Positions 53,628 to 64,000 of a DNA stretch of 64,000 nucleotides are shown here, piece after piece. The position numbers and the translations under genes are program-made. The stretch spans positions 67,162,812 through 67,226,811 of the forward strand of contig OZ024835.1 of NCBI GenBank assembly GCA_964016985.1, read 5' to 3'. Source of the DNA: Anodontia alba (Eukaryota; Mollusca; Bivalvia; Lucinida; Lucinidae). The notes beneath the pieces are model-generated. The model searched no databases, had not been told where the DNA came from, and saw nothing but the letters and a program-made list of their open reading frames with translations. Numbering within the stretch: position 1 is the first letter of the stretch; each line of letters starts with the position of its first letter.

Positions 53628-56178
53628 TGGTGTTTGTAAAACACTATGCCCCCAACTGCCTGACTCTAACACTGTTTGACTCCAACACTGCTTAGCCATG
53701 ACGGTAACAACAGTACAAATATATGATTTCAATGTTATTTTATCAAAGGGAAATAACTCTAAAATAGGAGATGATTGGGATAAGAAAAAAATACGGATCA
53801 CCTATTTTTTCATGAGGAATCAAAACATGAAATTTCAAAACATTAGCATACATGGTTCTAAACTTATGCTATACACAATAAAGCAACGACATTAAATGGC
53901 CCGAAATTGCGAAGGGCCATAACTCCAACATTTCATTTAATTGGTTCAAAATTTATTCAGGTGATCTCCTCCTCAATCCCAATCAGTATACCAAATATCA
54001 TGGCTCTAGCTTAAATACTTTTTGAGATATCTTGCTGAAAAAGTCAAAATGCCTAGAACTACAAAGGGCCATAACTACATCAATTTTTCATGGAATTCCC
54101 TAAAAAACAAACCAGGTAATCTCCACATCATCCCCAATCAGCATATAATATTTCAAGACCCTAGCTTAAGTGCTTTTCAAGAAATCTTGCTGACAAGGTC
54201 AAAATGAGCAGAACTGCAAAGGGCTGTAACTTTATCAATATTTTCATGGAATTCTCTCAAAATATAATCGGGTAATGTACACATCATTCCCACTCACTGT
54301 ATCGAATTTCAAGAACCCAGCTTAAATACTTTTCAAGATATCTTGCTCACAAGATTTAATTCTGATTTTTTTCAAAGGGGCATAACTTTAAATAAATAAA
54401 CATGCTAGACAAGAAACAAAATACGGGTCGGCTATTTTTTCATTGGGAACCCAAATATAAAATTTCAAAACCCTAGCGTGCAGGGTTCTTAAGATATGGC
54501 ATGCACAAAAAAAGTTTGATGAACGGACAAACAGTCGGACGGACAAATGAAGGCAAAATAATATGCCCCATCAATTTCATTCGAAACTGGGGACATAATC
54601 AGGTCATCTACTCATCGCTACCAATCTATTCATCAAGTTTCAAGGCTCCAGCTTCAATAGTTTTTGAGATATTTTGTTCACAAGGGAAACATGCCCAAAT
54701 TTACAAAGGGCCATTACTTATGAAATATTTTTCAGAATTTACAAAAAAATTAATCAGGTCATCTACTCATCATTACCAATCAATTCACCAAGTTTCAAGT
54801 CTCTAGCTCTAATAGTTTTTGAGATATTTTGCTGACAATATAAAAATGCCTAAAATAACAAAGGGGCATAACTCAAGAAGTATATTTCAAAATTTCTTCA
54901 AAAGTTAATCAGGTTGTCTACTCATCACTACCAGTCTATTCATCAAGTGTCAAGGCTCTATTCCAACAGTTTTTGAGATATTTTGCTGACAAGGTAAAAA
55001 TGCCCAAAATTACAAAGGGCCAGAACTCATCAAGTATTTTTCAGAATTTCTTCAAAAATTAATCAGGTCATCTACTCATCACTACAAATCCAATTACTAA
55101 GTTTCAAGGCTCTAGCTCTAACAGTTTTTGAGATATTTTGCTGACAAGATAAAAATGCCTAAAATTACAAAGGGGCATAACTCAAGAAGTATATTTCAAA
55201 ATTTCTTCAAAAGTTTATCAGGTTGTCTATTCATCACTACCAGTCTATTCATCAAGTTTCAAGGCTCTAGCTTCAATAGTTTTTGAGATATTTTGCTGAC
55301 AAGTTAAAAATGCCCTAAATTACAAAGGGCCATAACTCATGAAGTGTTTTTCAGAATTTCTTCAAAAGTTAATCAGGTCATCTACACATCACTACAAATC
55401 CATTTACTAAGTTTCAAGGCTCAAGCTCTAACAGTTTTTGAGATATTTTGCTGACAAGGTAAAAATGCCCAAAATTACAAAGGGCCATAACTCAAAAGGC
55501 ATTTTTCAAAATTTCTTCAAAAGTTAATCAGGTTGTCTACTCATCACTACCAGTCTATTCATTAAGTTTCAAGGCTCTAGCTCCAACGGTTTTTGAGATA
55601 TTTTGCTGACAAGATAAAAATGCCCAAAATTACAAAGGGCCATAACTCATGAAGTTTTTTTCAGAATTTCTTCAAAAGTTAATCAGGTCATCTACTCATC
55701 ACTACAAATCCTTTTACTAAGTTTCAAGGCTCTAGCTCTAACAGTTTTTGAGATATTTTGCTGACAAGGTAAAATTGCCCAAAATTACAAAGGGCCATAA
55801 CTCAAGAAGTATTTTTCAAAATTTCTTCAAAAGTTGATCAGGTTGTCTACTCATCACTACCAGTCTATTCATCAAGTTTCAAGGCTCTAGCTTTAATAGT
55901 TTTTGAGATATTTTGCTGACAAGATTGCATCCATATTTTTTCAAAGGGCCATAACTCAGAAAAGGGGCATAATCCTGTCAAGAAAAAAAAATACGTGTCA
56001 GCTATTTTTTCATGAGGAATCCATATATGAAATTTCATAACAGTAGCATTCACGGTTTTAAAGTTATGCTATGCATCAAAAAGCGTGACGAACGGACGGA
56101 CGGAAGGATGGACGGACGGACGGACGAACAACCCAGAAGCAATATGCCCCTCCAACTTCTTTGAAGTTGGGGGCATAA
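53628..56178. mobile_element. One or two Pearl-like elements with ~152-bp core (about 9 units)
   Basis: Start GTTGGTGTTTGTAAAACACT. A first 3' end (ATTTCATTCGAAACTGGGGA then CATAA) is at 54598. Core units TTTTTGAGATATTTTGCTGA run 54600-55930. Final end: GACGGACGG run and hairpin CAACTTCTTTGAAGTTGGGG then GCATAA. Confidence 0.7.
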
Positions 56179-56499
56179 ATATCATCAATTTGTCATCTGC
56201 TGAAAATGCCCAGAGAGTGGTAAAGGTTAAATCAAAACTGAGGCACAGCATTTCTTTCAAGATCAGGTGTCCGCCAAGCAATGACATAGATCAGCCTGCC
56301 CATATGCTGAGGCTGATCAGTCATTGCTTCTGCCTTCGCACAAAAACCATCTAAGCTTTCCTTAGATGGATGAGACAGGTTCGGCTTACAAAGTGCTGGT
56401 ATGCAGGCTGATCTGAGCCTTCGCTGGGTACACATGCAATCTTGTGAGAAATGCTGTGCCCCTGCTGATTAAGTACTCTTAACCTTTACCACTCTCTAG

Positions 56500-56700
56500 G
56501 CATTTTCAGCAGACGACAAACTGATGATATTTTTCTTATTTTTCCCAAAAAACAGGATTCGACATTTCATTCAAATTGTCTCCTTAGAAGGAGACAATTT
56601 GCATTGTCATTCCTTTTTTCTGGAAAAAATAAGAAAAATATTTCAAAATGTCATGGGCATTGCATTTCAATTTATTCAGCATGACAAGGGTTGAAACAGA
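56500..56700. mobile_element. Family K hairpin MITE
   Basis: CGACATTTCATTCAAATTGT arm and partial inverse; adjoins an A-type right end fragment. Confidence 0.65.
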
Positions 56701-56729
56701 AAAGGATTTTTGGAAAAAAAACAAATGTC

Positions 56730-58370
56730 CCCCCAATACCTCCCGAGTTGTCATTCTTGTACGCAACATGTCATCTCGTCCTGTTCTACATTTGTACCAT
56801 TAAGCATCATCAAAATATTCCATAGGGTATTCGTGTTACAGAGCGAAGACAAGAAATCAAAATCAAACACAAGAAGGGGAGATAACCAAAAATAAAAAAA
56901 GCAGAAGTTGTCATTCTTGTATGTGACATGTCGTTTGGTCCTGCTCTTCATTACTACCAAGTATCATCAATATATTCCAAAGAGTGTTTGACTTACATAG
57001 CTGACACTAAATAAATGCATAATCAGTGTCAAATATAACAAAGGGAGATAACAGCAAAAGTAAGGAAGGCAGAGTTGTCATTCATGTAAGGAACACGTCA
57101 TCTTGTCCTATTCTACAGTTCTACAAGATACCATCAAAATATTCTGAAGGGTATTCCAGTTACAGAGCAGACAAGAAATCTATTTCAAACAAAACAAAGT
57201 GAGGCAACTCCAAAAGTAAGAAAGCCAGAGTTATCATTCTTGTACACGATACGTTGTCTGGTCCTGTTCTACATTTCTACCAAGTTTCATTAATTACAGA
57301 GCGGACAAATCAATGGATAATCACTGTCAGACATAACAAAGGGAGATAACGCCAAAAGTAAGAAAGGCAGAGTTGTCAATTTGTACTTAACAAGTCATCT
57401 GGTCCTGTTCTACATTTCTACCAGGTATCATAAAAATATTCCAAAGGGTCTTTGACTTACAGAGCAAAGACGAAATCAATGGATAATCACTGTCAGACAT
57501 AAGGGAAATAATGCCAAAAGTAAGAAAGGCAGAGTTGTCATTTTGTACACTGTGACACTGATCTATCATCCCAAGTACAACCTTCCTGGAATAAAAAGTC
57601 TTCAAGACATGAAGCAAATTTGCTGGACCATAAAATATAGGTCACTGACCTACACATACTTGAGTTAATTAATCTGATGGTCACACTGATGCATTATACC
57701 AACTATGATGTTAATCCATTAAATAATCTAAAAGATATTAAGCAAAATCACTAGACCATGAAATTTAGGTCATACTAATTTATCTTTACTTTTGAGGTGA
57801 AAGTTTGGTTCACACTGTATCATTATATGTAAATATGACATTTAGGTATCAAACAGTGGGAGATATAAGACAAAATCACAGGGCTATGAAATATAGGTCA
57901 CATAATCCCAAAATATGGTAGTAATACATCAATATGTCTTCAAGATGTAACATAAAATCACTGGACCATGAAATATAGGTCACAGTGACCTACATTTGAT
58001 AAAATTTACCCATTAGCATATCCAAAGCAGACTTCTACAATATCAATGCACATAGCAAGTTTGGTGAAAATCCATATTTATTGAAGTTCTTGTCTGGAAA
58101 TGATAATCTGTACGTGCCACTGGCAGATAATTAACTGTCAAAAATTGATGAAATTTACCCATTAGCAATCTCAAACAAGATCTCTACAATATCAATGCAT
58201 ATACCAAGTTTGGTGAAAATTTACTGATATTTACTCAATTTATTATCCGGAAATGAAAATATGGATGGACGGATGGCCGTACGACTGACGGACAGATGTA
58301 CGGACACATGGACAGCCAAAGTGATACCGTAATACCCCACCACTAATATGTTGCAGGGTATGAAAAATGG
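56730..58370. mobile_element. Pearl-like array: ~160-bp units then a different 3' section
   Basis: About six units of GTTGTCATTCTTGTA ... CATCAAAATATTCC to 57560. The following section has CCATGAAATATAGGTCAC units and ends with a GGACGGATGG run and AATACCCCACCACTAATATG. Confidence 0.6.
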
Positions 58371-58474
58371 AGCCTACACTTAATTTTCATATTCTGCACA
58401 TTCTTTCCTTTAAGGGTAGCCCCCAATGAAAATCGGAGGCAAATATTTCAATGTCAGAGTTACTTCCCTTGGAG

Positions 58475-58760
58475 GGTAGTCATTTCCTCTTAAATTCAAA
58501 ACTTACTTTTCTTGAACTCTTTGAAATTTTCCAAGGCTATGTCCAGTAAAACATGTCAACTAATCCGCTACTTTGGGTCATATTGGTCACCGATGGCCAC
58601 CGGACACCGCTGAAATATCATTTCCTCATAAATTCAAAACTTACTTTTCTTGAACTCTCCAAAAATGTCCAAGGCTATGTCCAGTAAAAACAGTGTACAC
58701 TAATGCAGCAACTCAGGGTCATTTTGGTCACCACTGGCCACTGGACACCACTGAAATAGA
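58475..58760. repeat. 137-bp direct duplication
   Basis: AAATTCAAAACTTACTTTTC, AAGGCTATGTCCAGTAAAA and GGTCACC...GGCCACYGGACACC occur twice in order. Confidence 0.85.
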
Positions 58761-58849
58761 TCAAGATATGTCAGTAATCTTTATATGGGCCATGCATAGT
58801 GAAAAGGTGGCTTCAAACCTGAGCAAAATTCATCCCGTGCATACATAAA

Positions 58850-59025
58850 GGCTCATCTCAGTATTTGCTCTCCATTGGTACATTCTGTAGTGTCTAATGA
58901 TTCTTTCAGTGCATAGAGAAGGCCCTGATCAGACTGTGCGGATGCACAGTCTGATCTGGGCCTTCGCTGTCCACATGTCTGAAGACATGTTTTCGCATGA
59001 CATGGCCCAGATGATTTACTTGTTG
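58850..59025. mobile_element. Family I hairpin repeat
   Basis: GAGAAGGCCCTGATCAGACT with its inverse around GTGCGGATGCAC, then ATGTTTTCGCATGACATGGC. Confidence 0.65.
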
Positions 59026-59135
59026 ACATTAACAGGACAACCACTTACCTCAATCAAGTAGCTAATTTATTTACCTATTCTTCCTATCCCTTTTAAAGTA
59101 CTTTTCTCAGTTTTCTGTATGCCATAAATGTCCTA

Positions 59136-59348
59136 ACATTTCAACCACTTTATTCCATACTTTTCTGGCCTAAATTTAGCTTTACATCCAGTTATTTCTT
59201 AAAATACTTAGTGCTATGGCAAACAGCATAGACCCTGATCAAACGGCTCCTTCCGAAGCTGTCTGATTAGGGTCTACACTGTTTTTTATGTTCCATTTTG
59301 TTAAAAACTTTGGTATACGAAATAAATTTAGGACATATATCATACCCT
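59136..59348. mobile_element. Family H hairpin repeat
   Basis: Same ends as 3549-3772, worn. Confidence 0.65.
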
Positions 59349-59349
59349 A

Positions 59350-59563
59350 TTAACCCTTGTTCTGCTGAACCCGGGTATACCCTGCCTTTGCAAACAGTGT
59401 AGATCCAGATTAGTTGGCTTCTGAAGAAGCCAACTGATCTGGATCTACACTTTTTGTCATTAAATATGTGAATTTCTATCAAAAACAGGGATCAAGTAAT
59501 CTGATTGGCTGGAAATTAGAAGTGGGTGTGGCATCTCAATTTATTCAGCAGGACTAGGGTTAA
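59350..59563. mobile_element. TTAA MITE family A
   Basis: Complete; abuts the preceding family H repeat. Confidence 0.85.
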
Positions 59564-59636
59564 TCCTAAATATTCAGAATGAAAGGGCTGACACAGATCA
59601 GACACCATAGCTCCAGATTAGAGAGGTTGCAACATA

Positions 59637-60130
59637 CAGCCAAACCTGTTTTAAAGGCCACCTGTATTAAGTTATCACCTCTATTGAGGTCATATGTTTG
59701 TTCCCTCAAAGAACAATTTAGTGTAATTGTACTTGTATTAAGGAATCACCTCGATTAAGAGGTCACATTTTTTGTTCCTTTGAAAGACAAATTAGTGTAA
59801 ATGTACCTGTATTAAAGAATCACATCTATTAAGGTCATATTTTTGTTCCCTTGAAAAACAAATTAGTGTAAATATACCTGTATTAAGCAATCACTTTTAT
59901 TGAGGTCATATTTTTGTTCCCCTGAAAGACAAATTAGTGTAAATGTACCTGTATCATGCAGTCCCCTCTATTGAGGTCATATTTTTGTTTCCCTGAAAGA
60001 CAAATTAGTGTAAATATATCTATATTAAGCACCTCTATTGAGGTCATATTTTTTGTTCCCCTGGAAGACAAATAAATGTAAATGTACCTGTATTAAGCAA
60101 TCATCTCTATTTTTTGTCCGCTTGAAAGAC
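59637..60130. repeat. ~72-bp tandem array, ~6 units, plus orientation
   Basis: Unit: TGTATTAAGCAATCACCTCT, ATTGAGGTCATATTTTTGTT, GAAAGACAAATTAGTGTAAA. It starts with TACAGCCAAACCTGTTTTAA, a TIR-like end. Confidence 0.85.
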
Positions 60131-60387
60131 AAATGAGTATAAACAACATAATTATGTTTGAGTGACAGATAAGAAAGATAAGAAAAATACACAAAATATT
60201 TTTATACCCAAAATTTGGCATGCCATATTGACCTCAAGCATATGGTCACCTCAGCTCCTAAACATATTTCTGATGAAATTTGAAAGTATATTTTACAACC
60301 TATTAATGTGTCTAAAACACTGCTTAATGAAAGGCTAAAAGTATAGACCCTGATCAGATGCAGCATTCTTGCAGTGTCTCATAACTT

Positions 60388-60608
60388 GACATATAAGGTA
60401 AATCTCCTTAAATTTCGAACACTTTATTCCATACTTTTGTGGTCTCAATCTAACTTTTTATGCGACTGTTTCCTAAAATACTTACTGGAATGGCAAACAG
60501 TGTAGACCCTGATCAGACAGCTCCTTAAGGAGCAGTCTGATTAGGGTCTACACTGCTTGCATATGCTATTTTGTCTGGTGTTCAAAATGTTTGGACATTT
60601 ACTGTACT
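60388..60608. mobile_element. Family H hairpin repeat
   Basis: Complete; core CTGATCAGACAGCTCCTTAA with near-perfect inverse. Confidence 0.7.
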
Positions 60609-60719
60609 ATTACTGTTACTTTTCTTTAATTCTCCATGAAAAGAAAAAAAAGATGGTGTGGGAACCCATTAGAAGTTCCTTTTTTTCCCATTTACAACAT
60701 AATTATGTTTTCTTGTAGA

Positions 60720-60835
60720 AATAAGAAAATTCTCCACACAAGCATCTGTTGTGGGTACTCATTAGAAGCACCTCAGTGAGGTGCTTCTAATGAGTACCCA
60801 CAACATAAGTTTTCATGGAGAAATAAGAAAAATAT
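60720..60835. mobile_element. Family C hairpin
   Basis: Perfect arms GTACTCATTAGAAGCACCTC around AGTG. Confidence 0.75.
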
Positions 60836-60839
60836 TACA

Positions 60840-61190
60840 ATCAAACATGTGTTTAGCAAGCACTGCAAAAAAGTGGTTGCTTAAGATAGGTGCTTGCTTA
60901 ATACATGTACATTTACACTAATTTGCTTTTAAGGGAACAAACAATGTAACCTCTTAATTTAGGTGATTGTTTAATGCAGGTACATTCAAGGGAACAAATG
61001 TTATGACTTCTTAATAGAGGGGACTGCTTAATACAGGTACATTAACACTAGGGAACAAAAATATGACCTCTTAATAGAGGTGATTGCTTAATACAGGTAC
61101 AATTACACTAATTTGTCTTTCAAGGGAACAAAAATATGACCTCTTAATAGAGGTGCTTCCTTAATACAGTACTAATTTGTCTTTCATGGG
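60840..61190. repeat. ~72-bp tandem array in inverse orientation to 59637-60130
   Basis: Units of GACCTCTTAATAGAGGTGAT, TGCTTAATACAGGTACA and ACTAATTTGTCTTTCAAGGG, the reverse complement of the array 0.7 kb to the left. Confidence 0.85.
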
Positions 61191-61337
61191 AAAAAACATA
61201 CAATCTCACACCATCCCCACTCAGCATATACAATTTCAAGGCCACTAAAGATGATGATCCTCTTGGTCTAAGGTGGCTTGGATGAGTCACCACAAATATT
61301 AAAGTTTTAGTAGAGAAATAAAAGAAATAATAAAATA

Positions 61338-61556
61338 CCGTATTTACCATAAGTATTCGGACAGACAGGCCTGAGCAAACAGTGTACACCCAAATGAGAC
61401 ACCACAAAATATGGTATCTGATAAGGGTCTACACTGTAAATTGCCTCTCATCCAGCAATTTTGAGACAACATCAGGTAGAAAGTTGTACTTGTTCAAATT
61501 TTATAACCTGTACAGTAAGAAGTTGAGGTGTCTTTCTTAGGGTAAATATGGTATGC
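61338..61556. mobile_element. Family J hairpin repeat
   Basis: TACCGTATTTACCATAAGTA to GGGTAAATATGGTA, worn core. Confidence 0.7.
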
Positions 61557-61682
61557 AGATAGCCTCAAGAAATGACTATTTAAATCAAAGCTCTGGATTA
61601 CCACATAGTGCACTTAAGTTTTTCAAAATTACTGGGAAAACTAGTGGTAAAATATTTATCCATCGATACACTAAGGATATAC

Positions 61683-61896
61683 TTAACCCTTGCCATGTTA
61701 AATAAATTCAGATGCCATGCCCACTTCTAATTTTCAGCCATTCAGATTACTTGATACAGGTTGTTGATACAAACTCACATACTTAATGACAAACAGTGTA
61801 GATCCAGATCAGTTGGCTTCTTCAGAAGCCAACTGCTCTGGATCTACACTGTTTGCAAATGCAGGACTTATCCGAGTTCAGCAGGACAAGGGTTAA
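61683..61896. mobile_element. TTAA MITE family A
   Basis: Complete; the last of 22 copies. Confidence 0.85.
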
Positions 61897-62214
61897 AAAA
61901 AGATCAGCGAAGGACTTATCTAATGATGCTTATAGAATGGTTTTGAGGGATTTTGTTTTTCTGATTTTCTTTATAAAAGCATAGGTTGTGGGTCTCATTT
62001 CAATTGCATTGACAAGTCGATACAGTTCAAATGGGTACCCACAACATATGCCTTTATACTGATCGAAGTAGACAAAAAGTACACTGGTTGTAATATGAAG
62101 ACTTGGAATTGCTTGACTGTGCACTTATTGGGGTATGCATGGTAATTAGGGCGAATACAGTATAAATTTTTAGTATTTCTCTACAAACTGCCTAGATGAG
62201 ACAATTCTAATCAG

Positions 62215-62623
62215 GACCAATAATATATGGACTATGCCACGAGAAAGCGTGTCTTTAAGCATACGCTGACAGCAAATTCCCAGATCAGCCTGCATATGTA
62301 CACAGTCTGATCAGGGCCTTCACTGTCCACTAACAGAATCATTGGACACTATAGAATGTATCAACGGAGAGCAAATACCCAGACGAGACTTTGGATGAAT
62401 GAGAATCCGTGCAGTTTGTGCATTGCTCAGACAGCACCTTTTTGCAGAATGCGGCGTCTGGTCAGTGTCTCCACTGTTTGCATACTAAGCTCAGCCATTT
62501 TTCTCTAGGAATATGTAAATCTCATTCTAAGCTTCACCTCCATTCTAAGATTCACCTCCCTAAAACTGAAATTGGACACTTCCAATATATGTGTGGGAAA
62601 GTCTATTCAGTCTACAATGGGTT
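62215..62623. mobile_element. Family I fragment followed by a family G fragment
   Basis: 62215-62410 matches 7500-7700; 62440-62623 has GCGGCGTCTGGTCAGTGTCT and AATATATGTGTGGGAAAGTC. Confidence 0.55.
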
Positions 62624-62859
62624 AATTAAAACTATCTAACTGAGTCTAATTGCTACTCAGTACCCATAATGTTTTTGTGAAGAAAAAAGAAAACTATTCA
62701 CAAACTGACCTTTCCAGTGTCTACCTACAAAACTTTTCCCACTTTAATCCAAATAAAACAATGTCTTTCCTATATGCTATGAAAGTCTAGCAATTTATTG
62801 GTACAACCTCACAACACTTCTTCATAATAATATTCTGTCTGAAACCAGTTCCAATATTA

Positions 62860-63075
62860 ATGCTTAGCATGCTGGGTAAAAATTTCAGCAGACGACATTC
62901 TGAAATATTTTTCTTATTTTTCCCAGAAAATAGGCTTTGACATTCCATGCAGATTGTCTCCTAAGAACAAATTTGTAAGAAATGTCAAAATCTATTTACT
63001 AGGAAAAATAAGAATAAAATATTTGAAAATGTCGTCTGCTGAAATTTTTACCGAACATGTTCAGCATTCAAATCA
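62860..63075. mobile_element. Family K hairpin MITE
   Basis: AATAGGCTTTGACATTCCAT and inverse; GTCGTCTGCTGAAATTTTTA right end. Confidence 0.7.
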
Positions 63076-63129
63076 CTCGCATCAGTTACATACAGATGTA
63101 CCATACTTGCCTTAAAATGTCTGAAAGGA

Positions 63130-63650
63130 AATATTTAACTCTTTCATTGCCACACGCGATAATAACAGGCTTTTGCAAACAGCATAGATCCAGATGAGAC
63201 TGCTGATTGAGCCATCTTGTCTGAACCTACGCTGTTTGACATTCAGTCTTTCAACTTTACATATAAACGTCTTTCCAAGCGATAGTTTGTTAAAATAAAA
63301 AAGCAAACGACAAATATAAATGTCGTCTGAAATTTGGCACTGAAAGAGTTAAATAAACAGAGTAAAACCATATCAGACTGCTCCTTAGAAACAAACTGAC
63401 CAGGGTCTACAATATTAAATGCTAGTCTGCAAGTACTTTTTAGACACACCGACACTGGTAAGACAAATACATTGTTTTTCAGAGAAAGTAAGACTTGACA
63501 TTTCATATGAATCATCTGCCTAGCAGACAATTAACATGAAATGCCAAACCTTATTTTCTCTCCAAAAAAAACAAAAAACAAAAAACACAACAATAACCAA
63601 AACACCAATAACCCAAAAACATATTTCAAAGTGTCATGTGCTGGACTTTT
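63130..63650. mobile_element. Hairpin repeats: CAACAGCATAGATCCAG type and a family K copy
   Basis: 63170-63350 has a hairpin-type core with GAGCCATCTTGTCTG; 63470-63640 has GACTTGACATTTCATATGAA and its inverse. Confidence 0.55.
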
Positions 63651-63844
63651 GTCTACAACATATGGTTTGGTGAATAAATTGTTGATCCACAATGCACCAT
63701 TGACCTTACGCTTGTTGTCTACAAGTAAAACCCTGGACTAGATATAGCACTGAATAGAATAGAATAATATTCATTGGAACACCTACATATACAGAAAGTG
63801 CTCATCTTTTGGCCCACTGCACTTATGTAGATATAGTTTTTTTG

Positions 63845-64000
63845 ATAAGGCGCTTTTTTTCAACCAAAAAGTATCTATTTTTTCTTATTTCTCAACGAAA
63901 ACATATGTTGTAGGTACTCATTAGAAGCTGCTCGCCGAGGCGCTTCTAATGAGTTATGAGTACCCACAATGTATGTTTTCATTGAGAAATACGAGGGATG
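63845..64000. mobile_element. Family C hairpin, cut by the window end
   Basis: GATAAGGCGC at the left and arms GTAGGTACTCATTAGAAGC with inverse. Confidence 0.7.

Overview
The window is animal genomic DNA, most likely from a bivalve mollusc. The reasons are AT-rich introns, splice signals, a vertebrate-like gene split into small exons, tRNA-derived SINEs, and dense hairpin MITEs plus elements with tandem-repeat cores like the Pearl type described in oysters. I recognise one protein-coding gene and no second one. Nearly all other open frames are repeat shadows. The species assignment is inference.

The gene is a SULF1/SULF2-type extracellular heparan-sulfate 6-O-endosulfatase on the minus strand. 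I resolved 17 exons (E1 to E17) from the signal-peptide exon at 53409..53073 down to 1055..941. All junctions are phase-compatible. The order is: E1 53073-53409, E2 44618-44857, E3 43745-43970, E4 42358-42453, E5 38568-38718, E6 36337-36512, E7 33232-33360, E8 31184-31346, E9 28777-28999, E10 27234-27323, E11 22459-22619, E12 20275-20459, E13 18445-18590, E14 14478-14630, E15 7790-7927, E16 2878-3020, E17 941-1055. E1-E8 carry the catalytic sulfatase domain, E8-E12 the basic hydrophilic domain with a furin-like site, and E13-E17 the cysteine/tryptophan-rich C-terminal domain. The last exon appears to lie beyond position 1.

The most unusual part is the C-terminal region. E13, E14 and E15 each encode the same CX6CX7WX5W module, which is single in vertebrate SULFs. 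E14 and E15 are frame-neutral phase 1-1 cassettes, but with the best splice sites an E14-E15 join creates a TAG codon at the junction. The layout therefore predicts one module, or two with a choice between E14 and E15, but never all three. Other exons show local duplication scars: decayed tandem copies of E16, a half copy of E4, a partial copy of the E10 boundary, and a 22-bp satellite that is the E9 splice acceptor repeated about 17 times.

The introns and the 53.4-64 kb flank hold at least 22 copies of a TTAA MITE, 13 copies of a CATYACGAAAACA MITE, hAT-like elements with exact 8-bp target duplications, three tRNA-derived SINE families, pogo-like MITEs, Pearl/Helentron-like elements with tandem cores, microsatellites, and a ~0.94-kb inverted repeat inside the intron between E15 and E16. 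All calls come from reading the sequence; no alignment or search was run.
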